Source of the DNA: Phytopythium helicoides
Lineage: Eukaryota > Oomycota > Peronosporomycetes > Pythiales > Pythiaceae
DNA length: 64,000 nt
NCBI GenBank assembly: GCA_024867545.1
Contig: JANFNE010000003.1
Coordinates: 372,001-436,000 of the forward strand
Reading direction: 5' to 3'
Within the stretch, counting starts at the first letter, position 1. Each line of letters starts with the position of its first letter. Below are positions 41,701-52,128 of this stretch, in pieces. The position numbers and the translations under genes were made by a program. The notes beneath the pieces were generated by a model. It saw only the letters and a program-made list of their open reading frames with translations, did no database searches and was not told the DNA's origin.

Positions 41701-44471
41701 TCCTTAGTTGTTAGAACAGAAGCTTTCAGATCTGCCATCAGGGACAAGACACGCACAAACTCTGCAAAGGTCAGGGCACTCTTGGATGCACCCGCTGCCT
41801 TTGCAAGGCACAGATCTACATCTGTTGGTGCGAACAACAAGACCGAATTCTGCTTTCCTGTTTTCTTTCCAGGACTCCGTTTTGGACTGGTTGAAGCTGG
41901 CAACCCGACGCGGTTCAGATTCTTGAAAAATTGAAGTGCTTTTGACCGATCCAGTCTTGCCTGAAGTATTGAACTGACCGCAGAAGATGCAGGGTTCAAA
42001 CTAGATAGCTCATGGAACTTAGCAGGAGAGTAAGTGACTCCAGTTGCCGCTGTGATGAAAACAAGTTGAACAATCGGAAGCTCCACAATGCGATACTTTC
42101 TCCATGATAGTGATACTGAAGTCTGGGTTGTGTGACCTTGAAGCTGGGCTAAATATCTCTTCATTGCTGACTCGATGCCTGTTTGAATAGACCGAACAAG
42201 GAGAGCATCACAGAGGTGTCGACGGGATATTTGCAGACTCGCACGTCCAAACTCACGAGCTTCTTCAAGTTGTCGAGCTCCAGCAAGGATCCGTGGTAAT
42301 CGGAGCCGCCTCCACACAGTTAGACTGCCCCACCGCTGTAATATCTCAAGCGAGCATTTGCGACGCTCTTGTTCTAGACGGAATACATTAGCGATTCGAC
42401 GACGACGAGAACGGCAGTACCAATTTGCGATACGAAGTGCTGCGCAGGCTCGGGCAGCTGACCGGTGAAGCTTCCATCGACGAATGAAAATGCGAAGGAT
42501 TCGTTCGGCTCGAAGAATGACAACAGCTCGACGAACTAAGTATCCCCGCCAGGCACTTTGGATTCGAATAACACTTTCCCGGCGCTTGGTAACACGAACC
42601 TCCACCTTACAGGCTTGAGCTCGCCAAGTCTGCCTTTGCGCGTGTACTTTTGCCGTATGGCACTGATAAGCGCGTTGAATAACGAAGCATGCGCGCTCTC
42701 GAGGGTTGATGAGCTGGGTTGCAGCTGTTGTAGGCCCATCAACCGGACTCGTGCTTATCTGAGCCAGATCTCTTGTCTGAACAGCTTTGGTAAGTCTCAA
42801 AAAGCGAGGCTCTGTAGACTTTACATCACGGCCCCCGGTGCTGCTAATCGAAGATGACAGCTGTCGTCGAATACCGACTACACTCACACCCTTTTCACTT
42901 ACTCCACCTTTTCCACCAGCCAAATGATCTCTCTTGCTTTCGATCCGCCTTCTTCGAGCAGTTTTTTCTCTTGTTGTCTTTTCCACTTGGTATTTATTTT
43001 GATGCATCCATCTCCGGATATTCTTTTGAATCAACACCGCTGCGCGGCACCGGTCTTGCCGCTTATCTAGCGGAAGCATCATTAGCCACTTGCTAAATAC
43101 ATCTAGCGATCCTAGTTTGCGTTCATCGGAAGCTAAACGATGTGTTGCTATCCACCACTGAAGCACGTTCTTAAAAATCACCCGCCTCGCCTTTTGCTGT
43201 TTGAGCTGCAAGATGAGTCTTCGGAATCGACATCGAACAGCAAACGGATAAATCCATTTGTGTGCGATAAGAAATCCTGCTCCACGTTGCCGGCGCTTCC
43301 ATGCCATTAACGCAGTACTCGAAGAGTTACGGGCTAGGATGTCGGCCACTAGCGCTTCACGTTTTATCGCCCGCTTCATTCGAGCAACTCGTCTTCGAGA
43401 GAGATTCCCTCGCACAATTTTTTGTATACAAATTGCTGCGTGAATCTCTTTGAAGTGTATGAGACTATTGACAAGTTGATTTGCACGAAGGCGTTTGTCG
43501 CGGAAATGCTGTTGTAGCAAACGCGCGGCATTTTGTCTCTGTGCACGTGCTTTCACACTTTGAGATCTCAGATATCGGCGCCATACCATTTGGATACGAT
43601 GGACTTGAGCTGTTCGATATTGCAGGCGAAGACGAGTTACTTGCAATCGCTGAGTTTCAAGTTTGGCTCGTTGTTGTACGAGCTGGTGCGCAAGCTTTCG
43701 AGCTTGATGCCCACGAAAAACACGTACCAGCATCTCCACCGCGCGCTTGCGCTCTAACATTCGAAGCTGAAGTATTGCTGACATCCAGCGGTGCCAATAG
43801 AAAAGGAAGAATCGATTTTGGAAGCGCAGCAATACGCGCTTCACAGCCTCGACAGCGCGCTCTCTGCAGTATCCAGCGAGGTTTCGTTCAAAGAGGAATG
43901 ATGGAGGTAAGATATTTGCAGATTGTGCTAGTACTAGCTGGAGCTTGACAGTCTCTATCGACACATCGAGTTGGATAACCTTAAGCTGGTTACTTGACTC
44001 TGAAATGTCTTTGCTGATTTTGGCATCGATCGAAGAGTAGGATTCCGCATCGTAGCAAAAATCCCATGGACTTCGATGAGGCGATACCTGGAGTGCTTGA
44101 GTTTGAGATTGGATTTGCTGCTTCGAAGGAACCGGAAGAGGCATCGAAGTTTGATCGCTCGGGCCATTGATAAGCTTGTCGCTGCCCGGCTCTGGATTGT
44201 CTGATTCATCGGCTGATTGGTTGACTGAAGGAGCTTTCTCTTGCTTGTTGGCTCTCTTTCTTTGCTTTTGTATAGCAATGAGCGAGCGGTAGATATCCCT
44301 CCGCTCGCCTGTCGTAACGCGGGCATCCGAGATGTTGGTGTGCTCAGCTGGGCGTTTCTGCTGCGCTGAACCAAGCACCTGGCGCACCAAAATCCCATCA
44401 ACACTTTCGAGGCGATGACCAAGCTCAATGGCACGTAGCGTTTGCTGAAGCCGCTCAAGATTTGAATTCAT
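38789..44471 (-). CDS. Large IQ-motif / WW / B-box-type zinc-finger protein
   Basis: A 1,868-residue protein from exons 44471-39727 and 39650-38789. Without splicing the first frame stops at 39681 and the second looks like a separate gene, but a 76-bp intron (GTGCGT donor at 39726, CAG acceptor) joins them exactly in phase (...WIDHSL then AERLWEWKRL). Seen: at least seven calmodulin-binding IQ motifs (IQKIVRGNLSRRR, IQKNIRRWMHQ, IQSAWRGYLVRRA, IQALIRRMLASRE and others), a WW-like domain (DWGLPYWLNPRTGYSTWHKP) and a Cys/His-rich block with B-box-like zinc fingers (CARCAEWLCYECDEFFCAEC, FCDVCFAFLHRRG, CQTCGDRQRVCGSCALRLH). The C-terminus has Tyr-rich low complexity and a canonical WW domain (WEEVFDPQTNQGYFYNHETG). 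It was probably built as a Ca2+/calmodulin-responsive scaffold, perhaps cytoskeletal or ciliary. No orthologue is named; role is inference. Confidence 0.8.
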
Positions 44472-44653
44472 GGGGCGAGAAGTCGGTACTGTGTCACCTC
44501 GAAGCGTCGAGCTCCATCTGAATGGCTCAATTCAAGCCGACGCTGGCCGAATTAGAAACGAATTCTTTTTTGTTTTTCCTGCAGCTTGCTCCTAGCTATC
44601 ACTTATCCTTCCGTGGGCTTGACCTAGAATGTCGCTCTAACTGTGGAGAGGTT

Positions 44654-46417
44654 CTAACGAGCCGGAAAAGGAATACCGTTCTGCTGCATGAACGCCAGCA
44701 GAATTTGTCTCTCCTCTGGCGGCAGCATGTTGAGCTTTTCAGGCGTCATATCGCGAGCAAGCTCAGCAATCGCGTCGAATTCGGCATTTCCACTAGTCGT
44801 TGGAGGAGCTTGTGTTTCCATGGGCCTTGCGCGCTTGACAGGGTCAGGGAGAAGTGCCGGCCCCGCGTCTAATCCGCGCTTCGCCAATCGTGGGTCACGC
44901 GCAGCACGACGTGGATCACGGTTTCTTGCTGGAGCTGGAGCTGGTGCCGGCGTCTGCGTCGGTGTTGGTGTCGGTGTCGGCATTGCCCCGAGGATTGAAT
45001 TCTGTTGTGATTGCGTCGGCTTTGCCCCAAGGATCGAAGGCTGCTGCGATTGAGGTGGCATTGATCCAAGGAGGGAAGGAGGCTTCGCTTGAGACGGCAT
45101 TGCTCCAAGGATGGAAGGCTGTTGCTGTGGTTGGCGAGTTGGCGGTGGCAGCAGTCCTCCTGATGGAGGAACAACTGGAGACACCAAGGGTGCACTTTGC
45201 ACATTCACGTTTACAGACACGGAAGCCGACGTTCCTGGAGCGGACATTTGGGCAGCAAGAGGACCCGGGCGAGCGCTCCAACGAGTCCCTCCTGCCTTTG
45301 TTGAGGTAGGAGTGTGTGCTGGGTTTGATGGAGGTGTCGGAATCAAGCCACCGGTGGCCCCAGGTGGAGCCATTCCTAGGATACCAGACGTAGGAGGAGC
45401 CATCGTTGAAACCCGCGGTGGCGCCATCGCCATCAAACGGCCAGACATAGGTGGCTGCATAATCCCCGGAGGCATCGGTGGCTACGCGCATTGTAGTTTC
45501 GTAAGACTGGGAATATGGATTGTGCAAACGTGCTAGCATGAAGACTCACCGCCAGCAGCGCTGCTTGGGTTTCACTGGGCGAGGGGATCGGGATGTGCAG
45601 CGTCTTGAAAGCCTGCACGATGGCGTGCGTGAGCGCTGGGTTAGCGGTCAGCATGCCCTTGGTGTGGTCGGGCTTCTGGCGCGCGTGCTCCTTGAGCGCC
45701 ACGAGCATGTCGTATAGTTTGAGCGGGCCGAACTTGGCGATGGCCGACTCGATCGCGTTGATGGCCATCTCGCCACTCACACTCTGCTGCTGGTGGTGGT
45801 TAAACTGGTTGTGGTGGTATCCGCGGTCTCCTCCACCGCCGCCACCGCCGCTGTTTCCTCCTCCACCACCTCCTCCTCCACCACCACCGCCTCCGGACGA
45901 CTTGTCTCCTCCATCTGCAAAGTCGACGCGCAGGTTGCGGCCGTTGATCTCATAGCCATTGAGGTTGCGCATGGCGCTGAGCGCCGTCGCGCCGTCTGCA
46001 TACTCGCAGAATCCGTATCCCTTGGGCTTGCCGGTCTCTCTGTCAGTCACGAGCCTGCAACCACGGGAATCCACGAGCGTAAGGCCTTGTCTCGAGCCTC
46101 CTCAGCTTGAAAGCAGCGCCAGTCGCACCGGAAGTTGACCACCGAGCCCGCCTCCGAGAAGATCTCCTTCAGCTGGTCCTCCGTCACATCGTACGGGATG
46201 TTGCCGACTGCAGACCGCGCCACAAACGCAGCGAAACCACAAGAACGCGTGAGCTCGAGACTCCGACTTTGACGCGCGATATCTCCGCAACCAGCGCGCC
46301 GATCGAGCCAGGAGCTGCACGAGCGGCCGCGCAGCGAGCAGGAGAATGACAGGGATACGCACCGAACACGCTGCGCTCCTTGGCGGTGCCCACGCGGGGC
46401 TTCCCGCCCGCCAGCAT
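44654..46417 (-). CDS. CSTF2: Cleavage stimulation factor subunit 2 (CstF-64)
   Basis: Binds the GU-rich element downstream of poly(A) sites during mRNA 3'-end formation. Four exons: 46417-46363, 46207-46129, 46054-45550 and 45481-44654, all with GTGCG/GTGAG donors and AG acceptors, giving 488 residues in frame. Seen: an RRM starting [20 protein letters not shown], then [20 protein letters not shown] and [16 protein letters not shown] Gly-rich linker and the hinge domain that binds CstF-77/symplekin follow ([37 protein letters not shown]). Pro/Gln-rich repeats of the type QPSILGA(M/K)P come next, and the conserved C-terminal helix [20 protein letters not shown] ends the protein. The domain order is diagnostic. 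Poly(A) polymerase lies 13 kb away but the genes are not linked. Confidence 0.94.
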
Positions 46418-46737
46418 CTCGACGCGCGCGACGACCGGCAGCCGCCTTTGCTTTTTGCAACAAGCAGCTGAGGCAGAGGACGATATGTACCACTAATATG
46501 AAACATAGTTCCGATTATTCGGTACTTGTGAGTGAATGGCGGCCACTTCAACGTGGTCAAGATGGGAGGGAGAGCTGAAGGGAATGCTGAACCAAAGGAG
46601 GGGAGTTTGTGGGAGCGTCAACGACAGGTTTCTTTTACACGACACGTTACACTGGAAAACGCTGCATCAGCAGAGGATTCTACGGTCTCAAAACTATGCT
46701 GATCGAACACCTAGCACATCAACAACATCAAGAGGCT
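46418..46737. other. Short intergenic region, nothing recognised
   Basis: About 320 bases between the CSTF2 start and the cutinase stop. It holds the CSTF2 promoter and the cutinase 3' UTR; no conserved element was seen. Confidence 0.5.
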
Positions 46738-47400
46738 TCAATTCGCTACGCGGAGCTTGCGTGAGCCCGCCTGCACGAGTGCAGCAGCCTTCTGAGCGGC
46801 TTCCGTCACGCTGCCGTCAGTCGCGTACGTCAAGTGGGCCATCGTGTTGAAGCCGTTGCCGCACACCGGGTCGCCCGTGTTGCAGTACTCAATTGCCTTG
46901 GATCCGTAAGTCGTGCTGGCGCTTTCGATGGTTTGACCCATGAGCTTGAGAGGGTTGCCGAACGTCACGATGGCCTTGATGCGCGAGGCGTACGTGTCTG
47001 GGATCGTGGTGCCAGATCCGAGAGTAGTCTTGATGCCAATAGCGATGTCGGTGACGCTGGCGCCTTGGGAGTACCCACCAAGTACGAACACGGTGTTTGG
47101 GCATGCTTCAGCGACGGAGACGACCTCGTTGGCCATGTCAGTAGCACCAGGCCCAGCACTGGTCTGATCCATCGAAGCAAGGTAGTTGACTGCATAGGAG
47201 GAGACACTCATGCTTGCGAGGTTGGACGTGAGATCGCTGACGAGAGGTGTGCCGCATATGCCAAGACCCTGCGTCTCGCCGCTGCCACGAGCGAAGACGA
47301 TGTGGACATCGGAGCAGTCGGCAGCGGCAACGAAGCTGGAAGCGTTTTGGAGGAGTAGAAGCGAACTGAGTAGTGCCGAGCTGACCGAAGCGAAGTTCAT
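46738..47400 (-). CDS. Secreted cutinase, copy 1
   Basis: A 220-residue secreted serine esterase that would hydrolyse plant cutin. Seen: signal peptide MNFASVSSALLSSLLLLQNA, mature start near ADCSDVHIVFARGSGE, nucleophile elbow GGYSQGA with the catalytic Ser, CNTGDPVCGNG with the catalytic Asp and the disulphide Cys, and MAHLTY with the catalytic His. This is the complete Ser-Asp-His triad of the cutinase family (CE5). No intron. It forms a head-to-head pair with the near-identical copy at 48912-49559, and the 3' halves are nearly the same base for base. Oomycete cutinases are reported to be of bacterial (actinobacterial) origin by lateral transfer; that is literature knowledge, not visible here. 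The start is supported by an initiator-like element 53 bases upstream. Confidence 0.95.
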   Translation of the reverse strand: MNFASVSSALLSSLLLLQNASSFVAAADCSDVHIVFARGSGETQGLGICGTPLVSDLTSNLASMSVSSYAVNYLASMDQTSAGPGATDMANEVVSVAEACPNTVFVLGGYSQGASVTDIAIGIKTTLGSGTTIPDTYASRIKAIVTFGNPLKLMGQTIESASTTYGSKAIEYCNTGDPVCGNGFNTMAHLTYATDGSVTEAAQKAAALVQAGSRKLRVAN

Positions 47401-47452
47401 GGTGAAACACTGGGTGCGCTTGGACTAGTTGCTAGCTTGAGGAGTGGTCGGT

Positions 47453-47466
47453 AAAATGAAGAGTGA
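47453..47466 (-). promoter_or_regulatory. Oomycete initiator-like element of cutinase copy 1
   Basis: The minus strand reads TCACTCTTCATTTT, matching the oomycete initiator consensus TCAYTYY...CAWTTT at nearly every position. It lies 53 bases upstream of the ATG at 47400. Confidence 0.55.
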
Positions 47467-48842
47467 GAGAGCTCGTGAAGCCCATTTGTCGAGCAGCTTG
47501 CTGGTACCAATCTCGCTCGCTCATGCAACACCTTGAATACGGTGGAGTCGTCTCTCCCTCCTCCACCTTTGCTGAAGGAGCGCTGGATTGCAATCTTCTG
47601 ACCAGGATTCCACCTGTAGCGGGGCTAATCGGCTGCAGATGCCGGCTTTTGTGGACGAGACACAACTCTCTGGAGCTTGTTTGAGAGCCAGGGCCGTGGT
47701 GAATGCTTGCTGTGTGTACACCACAATCGATCGCCTGTCATGAGTCACGACAGAGATGCGAGTACACTCGTATCTCAGAGCAGTCTGCACATCGGCATAT
47801 GGATTCGTACATTCGCACAGCGAGAGTGGCTCTCGCCTCCGATGACCAGCGAGCAGGTGCAACGGCGCTTTTACTGAACCTGCATTTCACTAAGGGGCAT
47901 TGGATCAAGTTTTTCGTCGACAGAGTATGAGTGAGCCAACAAGCTCGTTCGAGCCACAGCTCGGTGGAGCTTGGCATTTTTACAGTAGAGGCCTGGTGAT
48001 CGAACTCTGCAATGTGAAGACACTCTCATAAACTGAATACATCACGAGCGATCCCACTGCTTGAAAGCAGTTACTGTAGTCAATAGCATCCGGAACTCGA
48101 GCCAAGCAACCAAAGCTTGATGCAAGCAACTAAGCTTGCACTCCTATCGTTGAAGGTCTCTGCCTCCATCTAATGAGTGTCCTTACGTCAGAGAGAGAGC
48201 GCAGTGACGAGCGCCTCCTAGCCACAGCTCTCATGGAGATAATCCTGCAGCTGGTAGCCGTTCCATCAGTGCTTATCCACATGCGGTCTTCGTGGAGTTG
48301 ATCCTCGAGCCAGAAGCACACTCAACTCGCGGCGACGGCACTGTATTTCCGCTGCTTTTGGGCGCCTTTGCACATCAAACCAACTGGTCGTCTCCCTCAC
48401 TCTGACACTGCATGTTGAGCGCGTGCTCGTGAGTCAGCCGCAACAATCCCTTCCGCCAACGTGTGGCTCGCCAAAGCACGTATGTCCGCTCGTCACACTC
48501 ATACAACGCCTGCAACTGGTTCTTACCGGCGCCAAATGGCTTGTCCTCAGAGTGAAAAACCGATGTGCTCGTACAGTAGAGGCGTGACGAGCGTCTGCGG
48601 AGCTCATCGGCCGTCCAGGCTACTTCCGCTGTCCGAACAACTTACTGATCTGGTGGTAGCCGGGTCAAAAGATTGCTCGAGGATTGTGCAGTGTAGTGAC
48701 ACAGGAGTCTGCATTCGGAATGGAAAGACCCTCGTCCTTGTCAGCCTTGACTTTGTCGGTTGAGAGAACCACCACGACGCTATGCAGATGATTAGTGGCA
48801 TCTCATCCAGAGGTATAAGCACGTTCGAGTGTCTTCATCAAT
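47467..48842. other. Spacer between divergent cutinases, no gene recognised
   Basis: About 1.4 kb. Short frames (for example 48461-48763) overlap each other and have no recognisable domain. It serves as the shared upstream region of both cutinase genes. Confidence 0.5.
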
Positions 48843-48856
48843 CTCATTCTGGCTTT
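48843..48856 (+). promoter_or_regulatory. Oomycete initiator-like element of cutinase copy 2
   Basis: Reads TCATTCTGGCTTTT, a close match to the oomycete initiator consensus, and ends 55 bases upstream of the ATG at 48912. Copy 1 has a related but not identical element at a similar distance. Confidence 0.55.
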
Positions 48857-48911
48857 TGCTTCCAACCTCAAACATCTCTTACTATCATCAAGAAGCTCGA
48901 TCGACCCAACG

Positions 48912-49559
48912 ATGAAGTTCTCCACGACCTGCTCCGCCCTTCTCGGATCGCTTCTACTCTCTACCAGCCTCGCCGCTGCTGCCGACTGCTCCGATGTCCA
49001 CATTGTCTTCGCTCGTGGGAGCGGTGAAATGCAAGGGCTTGGCATCTGCGGCACGCCTCTCGTCAGTGGGATCACGTCCAACCTCGCTGGCATGAGCGTC
49101 TCCTCCTATGCGGTTCAGTATCTAGCATCGCTGGATCAGACCAGTGCTGGCCCCGGTGCTACTGACATGGCCAACGAGGTCGTCTCGGTCGCTGAAGCAT
49201 GCCCAAACACCGTGTTCGTACTTGGTGGGTACTCCCAAGGCGCCAGCGTCACCGACATCGCCATCGGCATCAAGACCGTGCTTGGATCTGGCACCACGAT
49301 CCCAGACACGTACGCCTCGCGCATCAAGGCCATCGTGACGTTCGGCAACCCTCTCAAGCTCATGGGTCAAACCATCGAAAGCGCCAGCACGACTTACGGA
49401 TCCAAGGCAATTGAGTACTGCAACACGGGCGACCCGGTGTGCGGCAACGGCTTCAACACGATGGCCCACTTGACGTACGCGACTGACGGCAGCGTGACAG
49501 AAGCTGCTCAGAAGGCTGCTGCACTTGTGCAGGCGGGCTCACGCAAGCTTCGCGGCTAA
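48912..49559 (+). CDS. Secreted cutinase, copy 2
   Basis: A 215-residue paralogue of the gene at 46738-47400. It has its own signal peptide (MKFSTTCSALLGSLLLSTSL), the same GGYSQGA nucleophile elbow, CNTGDPVCGNG and MAHLTY triad motifs, and a mature sequence differing from copy 1 only at scattered sites: M for T in GSGEMQGLG, SGIT for SDLT, GMSV for ASMSV, VLGSG for TLGSG and a shorter C-terminus. No intron. All catalytic residues and the four cysteines are kept, so both copies should be active on cutin or similar esters. The signal peptides diverge more than the mature enzymes, which fits gene conversion of the coding core. Confidence 0.95.
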   Translation: MKFSTTCSALLGSLLLSTSLAAAADCSDVHIVFARGSGEMQGLGICGTPLVSGITSNLAGMSVSSYAVQYLASLDQTSAGPGATDMANEVVSVAEACPNTVFVLGGYSQGASVTDIAIGIKTVLGSGTTIPDTYASRIKAIVTFGNPLKLMGQTIESASTTYGSKAIEYCNTGDPVCGNGFNTMAHLTYATDGSVTEAAQKAAALVQAGSRKLRG

Positions 49560-50026
49560 AGAGGTCTTGATGGTCGGACTCTGTGTGTTGCTTGTTGCAA
49601 GCGTGTAAGTGAGAGTAGCGTTGATGTGAATTCCGCGTACAAAATACAATTGTTCGTTGCGAGTCAAACACACGATCCCTGCAATGCCCACACATAAAAG
49701 TTCACTTGAGACCTTGAACGAGCTCTCACAAAGTAGACTACGAGCAATGCGGTGCATAACTTGCATGGTTGTGGGGTTGACCCCACAAACCAAGACGAAT
49801 GTGTGGTGGGCAAGGGAACGTGAGCTTTTTGACTTTGAGTCCCACATTATTTACCATGCGGCGGCCCTTGGAACCGCTCACGGGATCTTTCTTGCCGTCG
49901 CTTTGCAGTTACTAGATCTCTCACGCAGATTGATGGACAGCTGCGCGATCCTTTGATGCGGCGCCCTTCCAAGTGGCATTCCAGAGGATTCTGGATTCGA
50001 CTCAAGTCTCTCCTCGTTTTTTCGCC
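49560..50026. other. Intergenic, nothing recognised
   Basis: About 470 bases between cutinase copy 2 and the GH72 gene. The GH72 frame is open from 49973, but the upstream residues are not a signal peptide. No element could be assigned with confidence. Confidence 0.45.
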
Positions 50027-51948
50027 ATGCTTGCTCGAAGTGTTGCCTCGCTGTTAATGCTAGCAGCTGTAGTTATGCCATCGGCAAATGCGTGGCTGCC
50101 TCATATTGTGACCAAAGGCAACAAGTTTTTCTACTCGGACACGGGATTAGAGTTCCGCATGAAGGGCATGGCGTACTACCCGCGACCGAACGCTGGGGAG
50201 TTTGCCGACGTAAGCAACTACGACTGGGCTGCCGACGACCACGAGGATATTTGGACGGCACATCTTGAGGTCATGAAGGACCTAGGTGTCAACACTGTGC
50301 GTCTGTACTCGGTTGACCCGAGCAAGTCGCACGACAAATTTATGTGCGCATGTTCCGAGGCCGGAATCTACGTCCTCGTTGGCATGGCAGCTCCGTACGT
50401 TTAGATTTGATGGGCACTGCTGGAAGTACCACAAGTCTCAGTGTTGCTTACTTCAATTTCATCGCAGATGTGAGGCGTGCTCCGTGCAAGCTTTAGAGCC
50501 GCCCGATTGCTACCCAGACGACATGTTTACTCGACTCCAAATGGTATACAACGCGTTCGCAGTCTACGACAACACACTGGTACGCGAAGATCAAATCTTG
50601 ATCAAAACAAATTCGCTGAGAATGAGAGGTTCATGCAGGGCTTGAGCGTCGCGAACGAGCCGAATCTCATCTCGATCAACGGAGACACGGGTGAGACTGT
50701 CTCGCCGTGTGTAAAGGCTATGGTCCGCGATGCTCGTGCATACGCCTCCAGTTGTGCAGGATACATGCGCGAAGTGCCCATTGGTGTCGATTTGGCCGAC
50801 ATCCTGCCTCGCGAAAAGTGGATTTCCTACTTTGACTGCGCGCTTGAGAACGACGAGTTCACGCGAACGGAATGGTATTCGCGATTCGGAATTACCAAAA
50901 CTACTTGTGACTGTCTAACGGTGTGTCTTGAGAGAATAGGCTCGGGTTCAACCCGTATGTAGAGTGCGATCCGACCACACACCTCGAGTACTCCCAGTCA
51001 ACTGGTCTCAAGACGCTCATGAGCGAATATGCCGATACTGGGTACTCCAGACCGCTTATGTTTGGCGAATTTGGCTGTAACAAGGGCGAGAACACGGTCG
51101 ATGGCTTTGAGAACCAGCGTACCTTTTACGATGTAAGCAGATTCCTGCCTTATCATTTTGCTTGCTTGTGCTCACGTATGGTGATATGACCCAGGCGAAG
51201 TGGATGAATGAAGAAGAGGAGATGACGACAGAGATCGTAGGCGGCAATGTTTTCGAGTTCACGACAGAGATTGCCAATCTTGCCGGCGCCAAGGGTATGA
51301 TTTCTTGCAATGCAGCAAAATGCTGAGCGGGATTCTTTTCACTGACGTTACCGTTGTAATGGTTGCTTTAGAGTTGACAACGGAGGCTGACGCCGGGAAG
51401 TATGGTGTTGGGTACTTCCAGCCTGATGATTGTGACAACGTCGAGACGACATGCGTATTCACACCCTACCCCGAATATGAGAATCTCAAGAAGGCATACA
51501 CGACGACGACTAACTCGACACTTATGTACTCGAAGTTCACGCCCAGCCGCGATCGTATTCTCGAGTGTCCGTCGACGATCGATACGACTCTGCCGAGCAT
51601 GCCTGACGGTAAGCAAGCTTTTTCACACTTGGTTATCTGCTTCAGCACAATCCTCACAGCGGTAAATTAACACCGTGAGCAGTGGAGACGCTTGCGTGCT
51701 CGGTTCGGACGCCGCTTTGCAATGGGAAAAAGTCCAACAACTATGCGCATTCGACCAACGCAACCGATCTCGGCGACAAGAAGACACCATCAAACGCGTC
51801 GCCAACAACGCTGACAGAGGATGATAGCTCATCGGGTTCTGGAAGCACGACGGATGCTGATGCACTCAGCAATGGCGCAAGCTTCTCGACTGCATCTCTC
51901 GGTGTCATTGCGACGATTGCACTCTTTGTGATTACTTGTAGTGGCTAG
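50027..51948 (+). CDS. GH72 beta-1,3-glucanosyltransferase (Gas/Gel-like), GPI-anchored
   Basis: Elongates and remodels wall beta-1,3-glucan at the plasma membrane. Seven exons: 50027-50394, 50468-50579, 50639-50874, 50940-51132, 51195-51294, 51372-51608 and 51683-51948, with introns of 59-77 bp. All phases agree and give 503 residues. Seen: signal peptide MLARSVASLLMLAAVVMPSA, GMAYYPRP, VNTVRLYSVDPSKSHDKFM, acid/base motif GLSVANEPNL, CVKAMVRDARAY, VPIGVDLADILPREKWI, WLGFNPYVEC and the nucleophile motif MFGEFGCN. YGVGYFQPDDC follows, then a Cys-containing C-terminal region, a Ser/Thr-rich linker and a hydrophobic tail (SLGVIATIALFVITCSG) typical of GPI attachment. The exons are individually short; splice sites were placed by these conserved motifs, so single boundaries may shift by a few bases. 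Confidence 0.9.
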
Positions 51949-52128
51949 CAATGCGCTCGCAGTGCGCATTTTGTAGCACTTATCAACACAGACTTTAGTT
52001 GGTCACTTGCCGTGTCTATTTGTCATTTCATCGCTTTTCTGCAAACTACGTTCGACGCGATGGCCGTCGACCCCGCGGAATAAAATAAAATCAAAAGAAC
52101 TCGATGAACATCGGCTTCAATCTCACGC

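Larger units (their letters stand above)
46738..49559. repeat. Inverted duplication: two cutinase arms around a 1.5-kb spacer
   Basis: The arm at 46738-47330 (minus) and the arm at 48980-49559 (plus) are highly similar in inverted orientation. From the GGYSQGA region to the end of the coding sequences only scattered single-base differences appear. The signal-peptide parts and promoters differ, so similarity ends near the mature N-terminus. This pattern fits duplication followed by gene conversion of the coding part. Confidence 0.85.

Noticed and set aside
48461..48763. 100-residue plus-strand frame between the cutinases
   Set aside because: No homology-like features, no signal peptide, and competing frames of equal length overlap it.
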